From: Dyella acidisoli
GTDB lineage: Bacteria; Pseudomonadota; Gammaproteobacteria; Xanthomonadales; Rhodanobacteraceae
Reading direction: 5' to 3'
Length of the DNA stretch: 64,000 bases
Assembly: GCF_030160295.1 (NCBI RefSeq)
Contig: NZ_BSOB01000010.1
Coordinates: 404,901-468,900 of the forward strand
The notes below the pieces were generated by a model. That model saw nothing but the letters and a program-made list of their open reading frames with translations, was not told where the DNA came from and did no database searches. This document shows positions 26,291-35,671 of the stretch, piece after piece (the stretch's first letter is position 1; every line of letters begins with the position of its first letter). Made by a program: the position numbers and the translations under genes.

Positions 26291-27076
26291 TCACATCAGA
26301 TTGCGTCCGTGGAACAGCTCTTCAATCTCGCGACGCAGCAGTTGCTCGATCTTCTGCCGTTCCTTGAACGAGAGATCGTCCGCATGCGCCTCGAACAGAT
26401 ACGTATCAAGGTCGAAGTCCTTGATATGCATCTTGGTGTGGAAGATGTTTTCCTGATACACGTTCACGTCGAACATCTCGTACTTCTGGCGGATGTGGCG
26501 CGCCAGGTAATCCTGCACGGAGTTGATCTTGTGGTCGATGAAGTGCTTCTTGCCCTTCACGTCACGCGTGAATCCGCGCACGCGGTAATCGCACACCACA
26601 ATGTCCGACTCGAAGCTGTCGATCAGGTAGTTCAGCGCCTTCAACGGAGAGATGACGCCGCAGGTGGCCACGTCGATATCCGCGCGGAAGGTGGCAATGC
26701 CGTTGTGCGGATGCGTTTCCGGATAGGTGTGGACAGTGATGTGGCTCTTGTCCATATGGGCCACCACGGCATCCGAAATGGTGTCGCGGCCGAGCTTCTC
26801 CACCACCGGCTCCTCGGAGATGAGGATAGTGACGGAGGCACCCTGCGGGTCGTAGTCCTGACGGGCTACATTGAGGATGTTCGCGCCGATGATCTCGGCC
26901 ACATCGGTAAGGATCTGCGTGAGACGATCGGCGTCGTACTGCTCGTCGATGTACTCGATGTAGCGCTGGCGCTGGTCTTCCGACACTGCGTAGCAGATGT
27001 CGTAAATATTGAAGCTCAGGGCTTTGGTAAGGTTGTTGAAGCCCTGCAGGCGCAGGCGCGGGAGAGGTTTCACCAC
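26291..27076 (-). CDS. speD: S-adenosylmethionine decarboxylase proenzyme
   Basis: About 261 residues, the E. coli-type class 1 proenzyme. The Lys-Ser in [19 protein letters not shown] is the self-cleavage site giving the pyruvoyl group; DIDVATCG carries a catalytic Cys. It supplies the aminopropyl donor for spermidine. I chose the GTG at 27076 (followed by a second GTG) because ggag lies 7 bases upstream and the reading starts VVKPLPRL, as in Xanthomonas. It is divergent from clp, a known Xanthomonadales arrangement. Confidence 0.94.
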   Translation of the reverse strand: MVKPLPRLRLQGFNNLTKALSFNIYDICYAVSEDQRQRYIEYIDEQYDADRLTQILTDVAEIIGANILNVARQDYDPQGASVTILISEEPVVEKLGRDTISDAVVAHMDKSHITVHTYPETHPHNGIATFRADIDVATCGVISPLKALNYLIDSFESDIVVCDYRVRGFTRDVKGKKHFIDHKINSVQDYLARHIRQKYEMFDVNVYQENIFHTKMHIKDFDLDTYLFEAHADDLSFKERQKIEQLLRREIEELFHGRNLM

Positions 27077-27464
27077 GGCGACACTCCATGGCCGGGTCAC
27101 GGCCGACAGGTGAGGCGGGTTAGCTACAAGGGTCCCCGCTGATTGAAAAAGCGTGCTGGACCCTTATCCTGCACGCCCCTTGTGTACGGACGATGGCAAA
27201 GAAGCAGCCGCCGTCCGGAAGACTGCGAAGTATGCGGCAATTTGGATGAAAACAGAACCTTTCGGCTTCTACTTCGATCCGCTCATGCGGACAGCCTCAC
27301 CCGTTCGAAGGCAGGACGATTGACGCGCACTGGCGCACGCTTAGGCCAATCGGCGCATCCCTCGTCTTCACATGTCTTTGCCATAATGCGAAAGTCGCAT
27401 AGGGATGCGTTTACATTTGGACGAGGTCGCAGGGATTTGGCGCGGCCCTTGAGACCAACTCAGC
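27077..27464. promoter_or_regulatory. speD-clp divergent intergenic region
   Basis: 388 bases between divergent genes, holding their promoters. ATGCGA-AAG-TCGCAT at 27386-27400 is a perfect 6-bp dyad about 65 bases before the clp start, overlapping cataat, a possible -10 element. An autoregulatory or other operator role is possible. No ORF here resembles a real gene. Confidence 0.4.
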
Positions 27465-28175
27465 TTGGGGAAAACTTCTGTGGTGCAACTGAAATACCAG
27501 TTACAACAGGCCTTCGAACGTTCACAGGCTCCGCTCGGCTTTGCGCCAGACCCGGCTTCCATGGAACGTTTCCTGGGGCTCTGCCACCGCCGCCGCTACC
27601 CGGGCAAGACCGCCATCATCCGACCGGGCGATCCGGCCAACACGCTCTACTACGTCATCGAAGGTTCGCTGGCCGTCTGCACGGAAGACGAACAGGGCCG
27701 AGAGCTGATCCTCGCCTACATCAGCCGCGGCCAGTTCATCGGTGAGATGGGCTTGTTCGTCGAGCAGGCGCAACGCGAGTCGATGGTGCGCACCCGCAGC
27801 CCATGCGAGATGGCTGAGATCAGCTATGAACGCCTGTTCCAGTTGATGGAAGGCCCGCTGCGCGAGGAATGCCCGAAGATCCTGTTTGCGATCGGCGCAC
27901 AGCTCACCCATCGTCTGTTGCGCACCTCGCGCCAGGTGAGCCGCATGGCCTTCATGGATGTCACCAACCGCATCTCGCGCACCCTGCTGGACCTGTGCCA
28001 GGAGCCGGATGCGATGAGCCACCCCGACGGCACCCAGATCCGCATCTCCCGTCAGGAAGTCAGCCGCATCGTTGGCTGCTCGCGCGAGATGGTCGGTCGC
28101 GTGCTCAAGCAGCTGGAAGAGCAAGGCATGATCGATGTGTCGGGTAAGACCATCGTGGTGCGCGGTACGCGGTAA
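27465..28175 (+). CDS. clp: Clp/Crp family global transcriptional regulator
   Basis: A 236-residue protein. The cyclic-nucleotide domain spans about residues 35-145 (RPGDPANTLYYVIEGSL, FIGEMGLF) and the winged helix-turn-helix ends with ISRQEVSRIVGCSREMVGRV. In the position of the E. coli CRP cAMP contacts Arg82-Ser83 (QERSA) this protein reads QRESM, so Arg is replaced by Glu. In Xanthomonas the orthologue Clp responds to c-di-GMP and controls extracellular enzymes and virulence. The start is TTG at 27465; a GTG five codons later is an alternative. Confidence 0.92.
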   Translation: MGKTSVVQLKYQLQQAFERSQAPLGFAPDPASMERFLGLCHRRRYPGKTAIIRPGDPANTLYYVIEGSLAVCTEDEQGRELILAYISRGQFIGEMGLFVEQAQRESMVRTRSPCEMAEISYERLFQLMEGPLREECPKILFAIGAQLTHRLLRTSRQVSRMAFMDVTNRISRTLLDLCQEPDAMSHPDGTQIRISRQEVSRIVGCSREMVGRVLKQLEEQGMIDVSGKTIVVRGTR

Positions 28176-28191
28176 TGCTCTTCTTCCTCTC

Positions 28192-28319
28192 TCCTTCGGG
28201 GAGAGGATCGAGGTGAGGGGCCACGGCTTGCCTCACCTTCCATAAGAACCACGCTTTGATTTCACTTCACGGCGAGACCACCCCTCACCCAAACCCTCTC
28301 CCCAAAGGGGAGAGGGAGT
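28192..28319. repeat. Inverted pair of G-rich dispersed repeats after clp
   Basis: One unit (cctctctccttcggggagag, then a tail ending gaggggcca) at 28192-28225 faces an inverted unit (cccctcacccaaaccctctc, then cccaaaggggagaggga) at 28281-28319. It fills the gap between the convergent clp and MarR-GNAT genes. Same family as 11194 and 59709. Confidence 0.75.
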
Positions 28320-28322
28320 AGA

Positions 28323-29273
28323 TCATTGCGGCTTGTAGATCATGTACACATCCGCCCGCTCGTAATGCGAGCCGGAGCGAGTCGTCGGCTGCAATACGAA
28401 CCCCGCCTTCTCATACATCCGCAACGCCGTCTTGAGGCGGCTGTTGGATTCCAGGAACAGCTCGTTGCCCTTGCGCCGATGAAACTCGGCGATGCACGCG
28501 TCGAGCAAGCGCTTTCCGGCGCCCAGGCCACGGAAGGTTTCGTCCACCCCCATCTTGGTCAGCTCGAACACTCCGGGCGACTCCTGCAACAACGCGCAGG
28601 TGCCGATGACCTCTTCGCCCAAGCGTGCGAAAAAGATCGCACCGCCCGACTGCAGCACGTAGCGTTCCGGATCACTCAGTACCGCACGATCGATGTCCTC
28701 GATGCGGAAGTAGCGCTCCAGCCACTGCGCATTCAAGCGATAGAAGTGTTCGCGCAGTTTCGGCGTATACGGCACGATCTCGAGCGGCGTGGCCATGATC
28801 GCGGCATGCTCCGCCAGAATTGCGTCGACGACCGGGCGCTGCTGCAAGGCCCGCTCACATGCCGCCAGTGCATCCAGCAACTGTGTGGCGTGTTCGTCCA
28901 GCGAAGCCGTTACGCCGCGCCGCACGGCGCACCAGATCGGGCCGAGCTCGGCGAGCGATGCGTGCGCTTTGTCGGTAAGCGCCAAGACGGTGCGGCGACC
29001 ATCCGCCGGATCGCGCCGGCGCCGCACCATGCCGGCCCGCACCAACTTGTCGGTGAGCTGGCTTACCGCCGAGTGGGTCTGACCGATCGCATCGGCCACC
29101 TCCGTCACGGAACTGGGGCCTGTATCCCACAGATAGCGCAACACAGGCATCCAGCGCGATTCGATGCGGGCACCGAGCGTCTCGTACACGGCGTCAGCAG
29201 CGCCATAGAAATGATCGCTGAGCGCTTTGAGGCGACTGCCAAGCGCCAGTCTGCCGAGGGATGCCAAGTACAT
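28323..29273 (-). CDS. MarR-type regulator fused to GNAT acetyltransferase
   Basis: A 316-residue fusion. Residues about 1-150 form a MarR domain (SVTEVADAIGQTHSAVSQLT, then RRRDPADGRRTVLALTDKA). Residues about 165-316 form a GNAT domain with the acetyl-CoA site DETFRGLGAGKRLLDACI. Such bifunctional proteins are widespread, but their substrates are mostly unknown. It lies alone, convergent with clp. The A. baumannii and Streptomyces relatives I recall do not give a clear function. Confidence 0.88.
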   Translation of the reverse strand: MYLASLGRLALGSRLKALSDHFYGAADAVYETLGARIESRWMPVLRYLWDTGPSSVTEVADAIGQTHSAVSQLTDKLVRAGMVRRRRDPADGRRTVLALTDKAHASLAELGPIWCAVRRGVTASLDEHATQLLDALAACERALQQRPVVDAILAEHAAIMATPLEIVPYTPKLREHFYRLNAQWLERYFRIEDIDRAVLSDPERYVLQSGGAIFFARLGEEVIGTCALLQESPGVFELTKMGVDETFRGLGAGKRLLDACIAEFHRRKGNELFLESNSRLKTALRMYEKAGFVLQPTTRSGSHYERADVYMIYKPQ

Positions 29274-29399
29274 ATTGTCGGTCCACCTAAAAATACGTAA
29301 GCACTAACGTATCTCCGCCAGACAACGCCTGCAAGAGCCCTTTGGCCCTCTGCCGCATTCAGGGATAAAGCATCGACCGCAGCTGCGCCAAACCCAGGA

Positions 29400-30101
29400 T
29401 CAGTACCAGGCAACCCGCGTCACCGGCCTGCCCATCGCCTTCTCCACCCGCTTGCACAGCTTCGGTGTGCCGTTCACGAGCACGGCTTCGCCTGCCTGCT
29501 TGAGCATCGGCAGATCCTGGAAGGAATCGCTATAGGCGAGCTTCCAGCTTTGCACACCCTTTGCTGCAAGGTTCCGCACCTTGCGGCGACCGACGTTGTG
29601 CACATGCAGGCGCATGCCGAACAGACCGGGTTTGAGTTGCGTTGCAAAAATAGTGAGTTCGGGAAGGCCGAGCTGGCTAAGCAGACGCGTCACCAGAATG
29701 CGCTCGCAGCCGGTAACGACGATGACCTCATCCCCTTCCGCCAGATGCTTGCGCAACGCGCTCAAACCGTCGCGGTAGAACTGGCGCGGACGACGCACCA
29801 ACTGATCAGCGAAGGCTTCCGCGGCTACCTCATAGCGCTTGGCGCCAAGCCCACAAAGCGCCACATGCGTAAGCGCCCACGACGCGCGCCTGCGCGAGAA
29901 CACACCGCACAGCAGCCACCACGGCATGGTTAGTACCGCCAAAAACTTATAAATAGGCGAGCCGGCATAGCGATGACGGATGAACATCTCGAAAGCGTCG
30001 CCCTGAAACAGCACGCCATCGAAATCGAACAACACCGTACGCGACGCATCAGCATCGCTACCGGCTTGCGCCGGCGCGTGAGTCATTTCCCCTGTAAACA
30101 T
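29400..30101 (-). CDS. HAD family phosphatase, PgpC-like
   Basis: A 233-residue HAD hydrolase. VLFDFDGVLFQGDAFEMFIR is motif I, VIVVTGCERILVTRLL motif II, and AYSDSFQDLPML motif III/IV. The hydrophobic cap IYKFLAVLTMPWWLLCGVF after motif I recalls E. coli PgpC (YfhB), the phosphatidylglycerophosphate phosphatase, and HAD-IB phosphatases. The start lies two bases after the trpC stop, so it is the last gene of trpG-trpD-trpC-HAD. Substrate is an inference; an amino acid-phosphate is the main alternative. Confidence 0.75.
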   Translation of the reverse strand: MFTGEMTHAPAQAGSDADASRTVLFDFDGVLFQGDAFEMFIRHRYAGSPIYKFLAVLTMPWWLLCGVFSRRRASWALTHVALCGLGAKRYEVAAEAFADQLVRRPRQFYRDGLSALRKHLAEGDEVIVVTGCERILVTRLLSQLGLPELTIFATQLKPGLFGMRLHVHNVGRRKVRNLAAKGVQSWKLAYSDSFQDLPMLKQAGEAVLVNGTPKLCKRVEKAMGRPVTRVAWY

Positions 30102-30103
30102 GA

Positions 30104-30898
30104 TCAGTGCGTATTGAACAGCCGCTTCAGTTCCTGCCCCGGATCGGCGGCGCGCATGAAAGCCTCGCCGACCAGAAATGCGTTGACGCCCGATTCGCGC
30201 AAGCGGGCCACGTCCGTCGGCGTGTGGATGCCCGATTCGGCAACCAGAATGCGGTCGTATTCCATCAATTGCTGCAGCTCAAGCGTGATCTCGAGCGAGG
30301 TTTCGAAAGTGCGCAAGTTGCGATTGTTGACGCCGATCAGCGGCACCGGCACCGCCTGGGCACGTTCCAGCTCTTCGGCATCGTGCACTTCGCACAGCAC
30401 GTCCAAATCCAGATCGGCCGCCAGCAGCGACAGTTCCAGCAAATCGGCATCGCCGAGCGCAGCCGCGATCAACAGAATGCAGTCGGCGCCGATCGCGCGC
30501 GCTTCGTACACCTGATACGGATCGATGATGAAATCCTTGCGCAGCACCGGCAACGAGCACGCAGCGCGCGCTTGCTGCAGGAAAGCTTCACTGCCCTGGA
30601 AGAAATCCTTGTCGGTCAGTACCGACAGGCAGGCCGCGCCGCCCAGTTCGTAGCTGCGCGCAATCGACACCGGATCGAATTCCGGGCGGATCACGCCCTT
30701 GCTCGGGCTCGCCTTTTTCACTTCGGCGATCACCGCCACGTCACCCTCGGCGATCTTCGCCTCGATGGCTGCTGCGAAGCCGCGGGTATCGGGCATGTCC
30801 GCCACGCGCGCGGACAGTTCCTTCAGCGGCAACTTGGCGCTGCGCTCGGCGAGCTCTTCCACCTTACGGGCAAGAATGCGTTGAAGGATGTCGGTCAT
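30104..30898 (-). CDS. trpC: Indole-3-glycerol phosphate synthase
   Basis: A 264-residue TIM-barrel enzyme for the ring-closure step of tryptophan synthesis. [17 protein letters not shown] carries catalytic Lys and the SPSKG motif, [18 protein letters not shown] follows, and [12 protein letters not shown] and [12 protein letters not shown] end the barrel. It is not fused to TrpF. I chose ATG 30898, since the in-frame extension upstream does not resemble TrpC. It follows trpD by 58 bases. Confidence 0.95.
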   Translation of the reverse strand: MTDILQRILARKVEELAERSAKLPLKELSARVADMPDTRGFAAAIEAKIAEGDVAVIAEVKKASPSKGVIRPEFDPVSIARSYELGGAACLSVLTDKDFFQGSEAFLQQARAACSLPVLRKDFIIDPYQVYEARAIGADCILLIAAALGDADLLELSLLAADLDLDVLCEVHDAEELERAQAVPVPLIGVNNRNLRTFETSLEITLELQQLMEYDRILVAESGIHTPTDVARLRESGVNAFLVGEAFMRAADPGQELKRLFNTH

Positions 30899-30956
30899 GG
30901 CACTCGGATCGGCACTTGGAAAACGAGGGAAAGGCAATGCAACGGTCGGGCTAGTA

Positions 30957-32006
30957 TCAACGATCCGCAAGCCGCCGGGTGGCTGCCACGAACGCGTCCA
31001 TTTTGGCACGGGCGGCGCCGCTGGCGATGGTGGTCCGCGCCAGCTCGATACCGCTGGCGATGCCGTTGACCACCCCGGCGGTATAGAGCGCCGCCCCGGC
31101 GTTCAAGCAGACGATGTCGTGCGGCACTCCGTGCCGGTTTTCCAGGGCGTCCAGCAGCATAGCCTTGGATTGCTCCGCATTTTCGACGCGCAGATTGCGG
31201 CTGGAGGCCATGGCCAAGCCGAAGTCCTCCGGCTCCACCTCGTATTCGTGCACTTCACCATCGCGCAACTCGCCAACCAGGGTGGATGCGCCTAGTGAAA
31301 TCTCGTCCATGCCGTCGCGCCCCCACACCACCAGGGCGTGCTTGGCGCCTAAGGCTTGCAATACGCGTACCTGGATGCCGACCAGATCGGGATGAAAAAC
31401 TCCCATCAGAATGTTCGGTGCACCTGCCGGGTTGGTAAGCGGCCCCAGAATGTTGAACAGCGTGCGTACACCCATTTCCTTGCGCACCGGCGCGACTACC
31501 TTCATCGCCGGATGGTGATTGGGGGCGTACATGAAGCCGATGTCGGTATCGATCATGCACTGTGCCACCTGTGTCGGCGTCAACTCGATGCACGCACCGA
31601 GCGCCTCCAGCACGTCCGCACTGCCCGACTTGGACGACACGCTGCGCCCACCGTGCTTGGCAATGCGCGCACCGGCGGCGGCGGCCACGAACATCGCAGC
31701 GGTGGAAATATTGAAGCTCGACGCGCCATCCCCGCCGGTACCGACGATGTCGAGAAAATGCGGATGCGGCGGCGCCTCCACCTTGGCGGAAAGCTCGCGC
31801 ATCACGCGCGCCGCACCCGTGATCTCGCCCACCGTTTCTTTCTTCACACGCAGGCCGGTGATGATCGCCGCCGTCATCAGCGGGCTCACTTCGCCATTCA
31901 TGATCTGGCGCATCAGCGCGATCATTTCATCGTGGAAAATCTCGCGATGCTCGATCGTTCGCTGCAACGCTTCCTGCGGCGTGATGGTGATGACGCGCCC
32001 CGTCAT
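30957..32006 (-). CDS. trpD: Anthranilate phosphoribosyltransferase
   Basis: A 349-residue enzyme joining anthranilate to [23 protein letters not shown] is the PRPP-binding glycine loop; [20 protein letters not shown] and [13 protein letters not shown] are further signatures. The ATG at 32006 overlaps the trpG stop (ATGA), so TrpG and TrpD are translationally coupled but separate proteins, unlike the fused E. coli form. Confidence 0.95.
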   Translation of the reverse strand: MTGRVITITPQEALQRTIEHREIFHDEMIALMRQIMNGEVSPLMTAAIITGLRVKKETVGEITGAARVMRELSAKVEAPPHPHFLDIVGTGGDGASSFNISTAAMFVAAAAGARIAKHGGRSVSSKSGSADVLEALGACIELTPTQVAQCMIDTDIGFMYAPNHHPAMKVVAPVRKEMGVRTLFNILGPLTNPAGAPNILMGVFHPDLVGIQVRVLQALGAKHALVVWGRDGMDEISLGASTLVGELRDGEVHEYEVEPEDFGLAMASSRNLRVENAEQSKAMLLDALENRHGVPHDIVCLNAGAALYTAGVVNGIASGIELARTTIASGAARAKMDAFVAATRRLADR

Positions 32007-32602
32007 GCAGCAAGCTTTTGCAGCGGTTGCCTGAGGAAGTTGCGCAGCAGGTCATGACCGTACTGCGTAAGAATCGATTCGGGATGGAATTGCACGCCTT
32101 CGACAGCCAGTGTCTTGTGACGCAGGCCCATGATCTCGTCGATGGAGCCGTCCGGGTTCTCGGTCCAGGCTGTCACTTCCAGGCAATCGGGCAGCGAGGA
32201 TTGCTCCACCACCAGCGAGTGATAGCGCGTCGCCTCAAACGGATCGGGCAGGCCGGCGAACACACCCTTGCCAAGATGGCGCACCGGCGACGTCTTGCCA
32301 TGCATGATCTGCTTGGCCCGAATCACCTTGCCGCCGAACGCCTGGCCGATGGCCTGATGCCCTAGGCACACGCCGAACACCGGAATTTCCCCACTCAACT
32401 CGCGCAACGCCGCCAGCGACACGCCCGCATCGTCCGGCGTACCTGGACCAGGGGAAATCATGATGTGCGATGGCCTCAAAGCGCGGATGCCGGACACGTC
32501 CAGCGCATCGTTGCGTACCACCTTCACCTCCTGCCCCAGCTCGCCGAGATACTGCACGAGGTTGAAGGTGAAGCTGTCGTAATTGTCGATCATCAACAAC
32601 AT
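32003..32602 (-). CDS. trpG: Anthranilate synthase glutamine amidotransferase component
   Basis: A 199-residue class I glutamine amidotransferase. [19 protein letters not shown] is the TrpG/PabA N-terminus. The catalytic Cys is in [11 protein letters not shown] and the His-Glu pair in VQFHPES. It supplies ammonia to TrpE and may also serve PabB. The start at 32602 was chosen because it fits the family exactly. trpE lies 3 kb further along the same strand, separated by two plus-strand genes and a UbiC-like gene. Confidence 0.95.
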   Translation of the reverse strand: MLLMIDNYDSFTFNLVQYLGELGQEVKVVRNDALDVSGIRALRPSHIMISPGPGTPDDAGVSLAALRELSGEIPVFGVCLGHQAIGQAFGGKVIRAKQIMHGKTSPVRHLGKGVFAGLPDPFEATRYHSLVVEQSSLPDCLEVTAWTENPDGSIDEIMGLRHKTLAVEGVQFHPESILTQYGHDLLRNFLRQPLQKLAA

Positions 32603-32750
32603 GGCTGGGAAAATCCTGATAGCGCTATGCCGCATTGCGGCATGGATGCTCATTGTGCGCGATCACGTTCGCGCTCGTCATCTGCTTTGAGTCAGCCCGC
32701 TCATGGCGAACCGTCATGTGAGCAGGGCTGCTCGCGAAGCATGCTAACAA

Positions 32751-32767
32751 ATGAGAATTAATCTCAA
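32751..32767. promoter_or_regulatory. Fur-box-like dyad
   Basis: aaatgagaattaatctcaac: the core TGAGAATTAATCTCA matches the Fur-type consensus TGAGAATNATTCTCA with one mismatch. It lies about 150 bases before both trpG (minus) and the membrane protein gene (plus). Iron control of either is not otherwise indicated, so this is a suggestion. Confidence 0.4.
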
Positions 32768-32904
32768 CAATACTGCGCGTTGGCAACCCGCCGAGGCGAA
32801 CCAACTCCTGCAGCGGATAGCGGCACAGGCGACAACAACACACCGCCTTGTCGCAACCGGAATATTGTACGGGCACCTATCACCCATTCTTGTCGGTATT
32901 TCGC

Positions 32905-34047
32905 ATGCCCGCGACAGCTATCGACGAAACGAAGACCACACCCCTAACAAAGCCTCGCGTGCGCATGCGTGAGCTGATCCTGACGGTCATCGTCGCGCTA
33001 ATCGTGTTGGTTTTCGGGTTGAAGAAACCCTCCTACAACTGGGACATGATCGGCTACGTAGCAGTGGCGCTCAGCGCAGAGGGTTATTACGGGGCCGATC
33101 TGAACAAAGCGACGTACGACAGCGTGAGAAGCGAGGTCAGCGCGAGTACCTTCGATCAATTGACGCAAAGCGACGATTATCGAAAAACCGTCTTTCGCGA
33201 TCCATCATCTCTCGCGCAACACGTACCGATCTATGGCAACCGATTCCTATATAACAAGCTGATCTGGATAGTTCATGCCATAGGATTGGACTACCCCCGA
33301 TCGACCTATGTCGTGAGCGCTGTGTTTGCGGCCCTATCGGTCGTGCTGCTTGCTTTCGTCGCCCATGAAATCCTCGCACCAGTCACTTCCGTTCCGCTGG
33401 TCGTCGCGTTCTCCGGATTCATTGACCTCGCCCGGTTATCCACACCCGATGCAATGGCGTGTTTCTTCTCTCTCCTGATGATCTATGCACTGATCAGGAG
33501 AAGCACTCTGGTTTTCATCGCCGCAGCCATAATGCCGCTTATCAGGCCGGATTTCCTGCTGCTCTCGTCGCTAGTTGCCGGACATACCTTCATCTTCGGG
33601 CAAAGAAGGTACGCGCTCGCGTCGGTGGCAGCAGCCTGCATGCTGTATTGGTGGGTTATGAGGATGAACGGTTCTTACGGGTGGTTGACGTTGTACAACA
33701 CCTCACTGATCCACAAGACAGCTTATCCAGCCACGCTAGTCCCTTCACGAGCCATCGGCGACTATCTGAGACCATTCGCTTCCTTGGCCGACGACTTCAC
33801 GATGCGCTCGCATTTCGTGATCTATGGCTTCGCCATTTGGTTTCTGACCAGGGATGGAGCTAAGGCACTTCACCTAGATAGCCGTCTGCTGAGTGCCGTC
33901 TTCATCATTCCGATGGCATTCGTCGCCATCCACCTCTTGCTCTTTCCTGCAATGACCTATCGTTTTTTTGTATTCGCCGCATCGCTCGTTGCGATCGGAT
34001 TGATCAGCCAGATGAGGCTGGCAAAGCTGACTGACCATCCCAGGTAG
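32905..34047 (+). CDS. Multi-pass membrane protein of unknown function
   Basis: About 380 residues with roughly 8-10 hydrophobic segments, from LILTVIVALIVLVFGL to FFVFAASLVAIGLISQM. The early KKPSYNWDMIGYVAVALSAE and a periplasmic region with RDPSSLAQHVP and YGNRFLYNKLIW recall membrane glycosyltransferase-like proteins with a first-loop acidic residue, but I cannot place it in a family. Two 60-base lines I counted have 27 and 30 G+C, below the neighbourhood. The start is uncertain: ATG 32905 was preferred over TTG 32848; ATG 32965 is also possible. Confidence 0.65.
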   Translation: MPATAIDETKTTPLTKPRVRMRELILTVIVALIVLVFGLKKPSYNWDMIGYVAVALSAEGYYGADLNKATYDSVRSEVSASTFDQLTQSDDYRKTVFRDPSSLAQHVPIYGNRFLYNKLIWIVHAIGLDYPRSTYVVSAVFAALSVVLLAFVAHEILAPVTSVPLVVAFSGFIDLARLSTPDAMACFFSLLMIYALIRRSTLVFIAAAIMPLIRPDFLLLSSLVAGHTFIFGQRRYALASVAAACMLYWWVMRMNGSYGWLTLYNTSLIHKTAYPATLVPSRAIGDYLRPFASLADDFTMRSHFVIYGFAIWFLTRDGAKALHLDSRLLSAVFIIPMAFVAIHLLLFPAMTYRFFVFAASLVAIGLISQMRLAKLTDHPR

Positions 34048-34140
34048 TGATTGTCTCCAATGACTACCTTCACATGCCTGGACAAGCTGCACGCAATACG
34101 CTCCGAAAGAGACAGGTGCTCCATACAAACAGGTGCGGTC

Positions 34141-34941
34141 ATGAAGTCTTATGTGCTTGGTGTCGTTTTTCTGCCGTTTGTCTTTGCTGGAGCATCTTTT
34201 GCAAAAGATGCCGAACACACTGTCGACCTGACACCTCAACTTAAAGTGGGTCAGACCTACAGCAACGTGTTTTCCATCCTGCGCTCAATAAAAGCGCCAG
34301 GTTATGACGAACAGGCCCGTCGCAATGGCGGCTCAGCCGACTATACGGTGGTCGCTTCAGCACCAGCCGAATGGCGTTTCAACTCGGCATGGAGTTATGA
34401 CGGTCAACAAGCTGGCGAAGACCAGGAAGCACTTCGCGATGGCGGCCGCACGTATTGTTCCATCAAGGAAGGCGCTACCGATCAATGCAAGCCTTATCTC
34501 GAAGCAAGCGGATTGCTCTACAACCCTGCCATATGGGGCGTACCGCCTCAGCATATCGCCGAAGGCATGACGTGGAAGGTCGATCTGAAGCAGCCTTGGG
34601 AACTGGGCGGCAAAGATGGAATGGAAACCGTAACAGTGATTCGTGTTGATGCCCGCACCGGCAGCGTGACGTTGATGCGCGAAGGCCATGCCACCGGTTC
34701 CTATGGGGAAAGCGATCCCGCAACCGTGCGACTCACTCACGACGGCAAAACGGAAACCTTCGCGGTCGCGCCAGGCGCGTCGCATTGGAAGGGATATACC
34801 ACGTTCCTAAAAGGCATCGTTTTCAACGATCAGTTGCTCGTCACGCGTGACGATGTACTTCGAGGAAAGGATGGAAAGGAGCTGAAAGCCACGGAGCGGC
34901 GCATCATGCTGTTGAATGCAGCACCGTTCCCGACGCTTTAA
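34141..34941 (+). CDS. Exported protein of unknown function
   Basis: A 266-residue protein. KSYVLGVVFLPFVFAGASFA is a signal peptide ending before KDAEHT. The mature part is beta-rich, with VDLTPQLKVGQTYSNVFSIL, a single Cys pair (YCSIKEG...QCKPYL) that may form a disulphide, and GMTWKVDLKQPWELGGKDG. I chose the ATG at 34141 because it begins the signal peptide. It lies 93 bases after the membrane protein gene on the same strand and may be cotranscribed. Not recognised. Confidence 0.65.
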   Translation: MKSYVLGVVFLPFVFAGASFAKDAEHTVDLTPQLKVGQTYSNVFSILRSIKAPGYDEQARRNGGSADYTVVASAPAEWRFNSAWSYDGQQAGEDQEALRDGGRTYCSIKEGATDQCKPYLEASGLLYNPAIWGVPPQHIAEGMTWKVDLKQPWELGGKDGMETVTVIRVDARTGSVTLMREGHATGSYGESDPATVRLTHDGKTETFAVAPGASHWKGYTTFLKGIVFNDQLLVTRDDVLRGKDGKELKATERRIMLLNAAPFPTL

Positions 34942-34993
34942 GCTTCCATCGATCGATCCGCAAGCAGAGTGAACATCGCGCCCCAACCTGCCG

Positions 34994-35668
34994 TCAGGGG
35001 TGCGTGAGCACGTGACGCGTATAGCTCTCGATCACCAGGCTGAAAGGTTGGTTGTCGCCGGTATACAGCACAGCGCGGTGCTGCAATACGTGGTCCGGGA
35101 TCGTCAGCGGCGCGGCGCTCGCGGGCGGCAGCGATGAACCGCTATCCCAACCTTCGGGTAGAGGCGACCACAGCAGATCGGCGGAAAGCGTCTGACGACG
35201 AAAATGCAGCGGCTGGACGACTTTGCCGAACGGCACGTCGGAGGTGTCCAGTTGATGGTTCATGTCTTCGGTCAGGCGCGAAGGCACGTACCAGTTATCG
35301 GCATCAGACAACACGACATCACCACAACTCAGCGCCACGCGGCGATAGCGCACAGGTTCGTTCGGGCCGATGCCCAGCAGGCCGCGGGCACCATCGGGCA
35401 AGGGCTTGTCATCGCCATGCACGCGATGAGCAACAATTTTCGCCTGCGGCGACAAACGGTGCGCGGCGCACCACTGCTCCAACGTCAGCGTCGCGCTGGG
35501 ATGGCTGAGCAGTTGCGCGTTCAAGGTCTGCAGTTCGGCAAGCGCCTGAGTACGGCTGAGCAGAGTGTCCGGCCAGGTTTGCGTTGATTCGCGCGCTGTC
35601 AGCGGTGATGCACATGTCAGCATCGTCAACAAAACCAGATGGCCATAGTTACGAACCGTTTGCTGCAT
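34994..35668 (-). CDS. Exported chorismate lyase-like (UbiC-fold) protein
   Basis: A 224-residue protein. HLVLLTMLTCASPLTA looks like a signal peptide, so export is likely. The core resembles UbiC: PVRYRRVALSCGDVVLSDAD and WYVPSRLT fit the substrate-pocket strand, VPFGKVVQPLHFRRQ a middle strand, and HRAVLYTGDNQPFSLVIES the strand with the conserved Glu. UbiC turns chorismate to 4-hydroxybenzoate and pyruvate, but chorismate is cytoplasmic. The start is three bases after the trpE stop, so it shares that transcript. Function in the envelope is unknown. Confidence 0.6.
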   Translation of the reverse strand: MQQTVRNYGHLVLLTMLTCASPLTARESTQTWPDTLLSRTQALAELQTLNAQLLSHPSATLTLEQWCAAHRLSPQAKIVAHRVHGDDKPLPDGARGLLGIGPNEPVRYRRVALSCGDVVLSDADNWYVPSRLTEDMNHQLDTSDVPFGKVVQPLHFRRQTLSADLLWSPLPEGWDSGSSLPPASAAPLTIPDHVLQHRAVLYTGDNQPFSLVIESYTRHVLTHP

Positions 35669-35671
35669 GTC

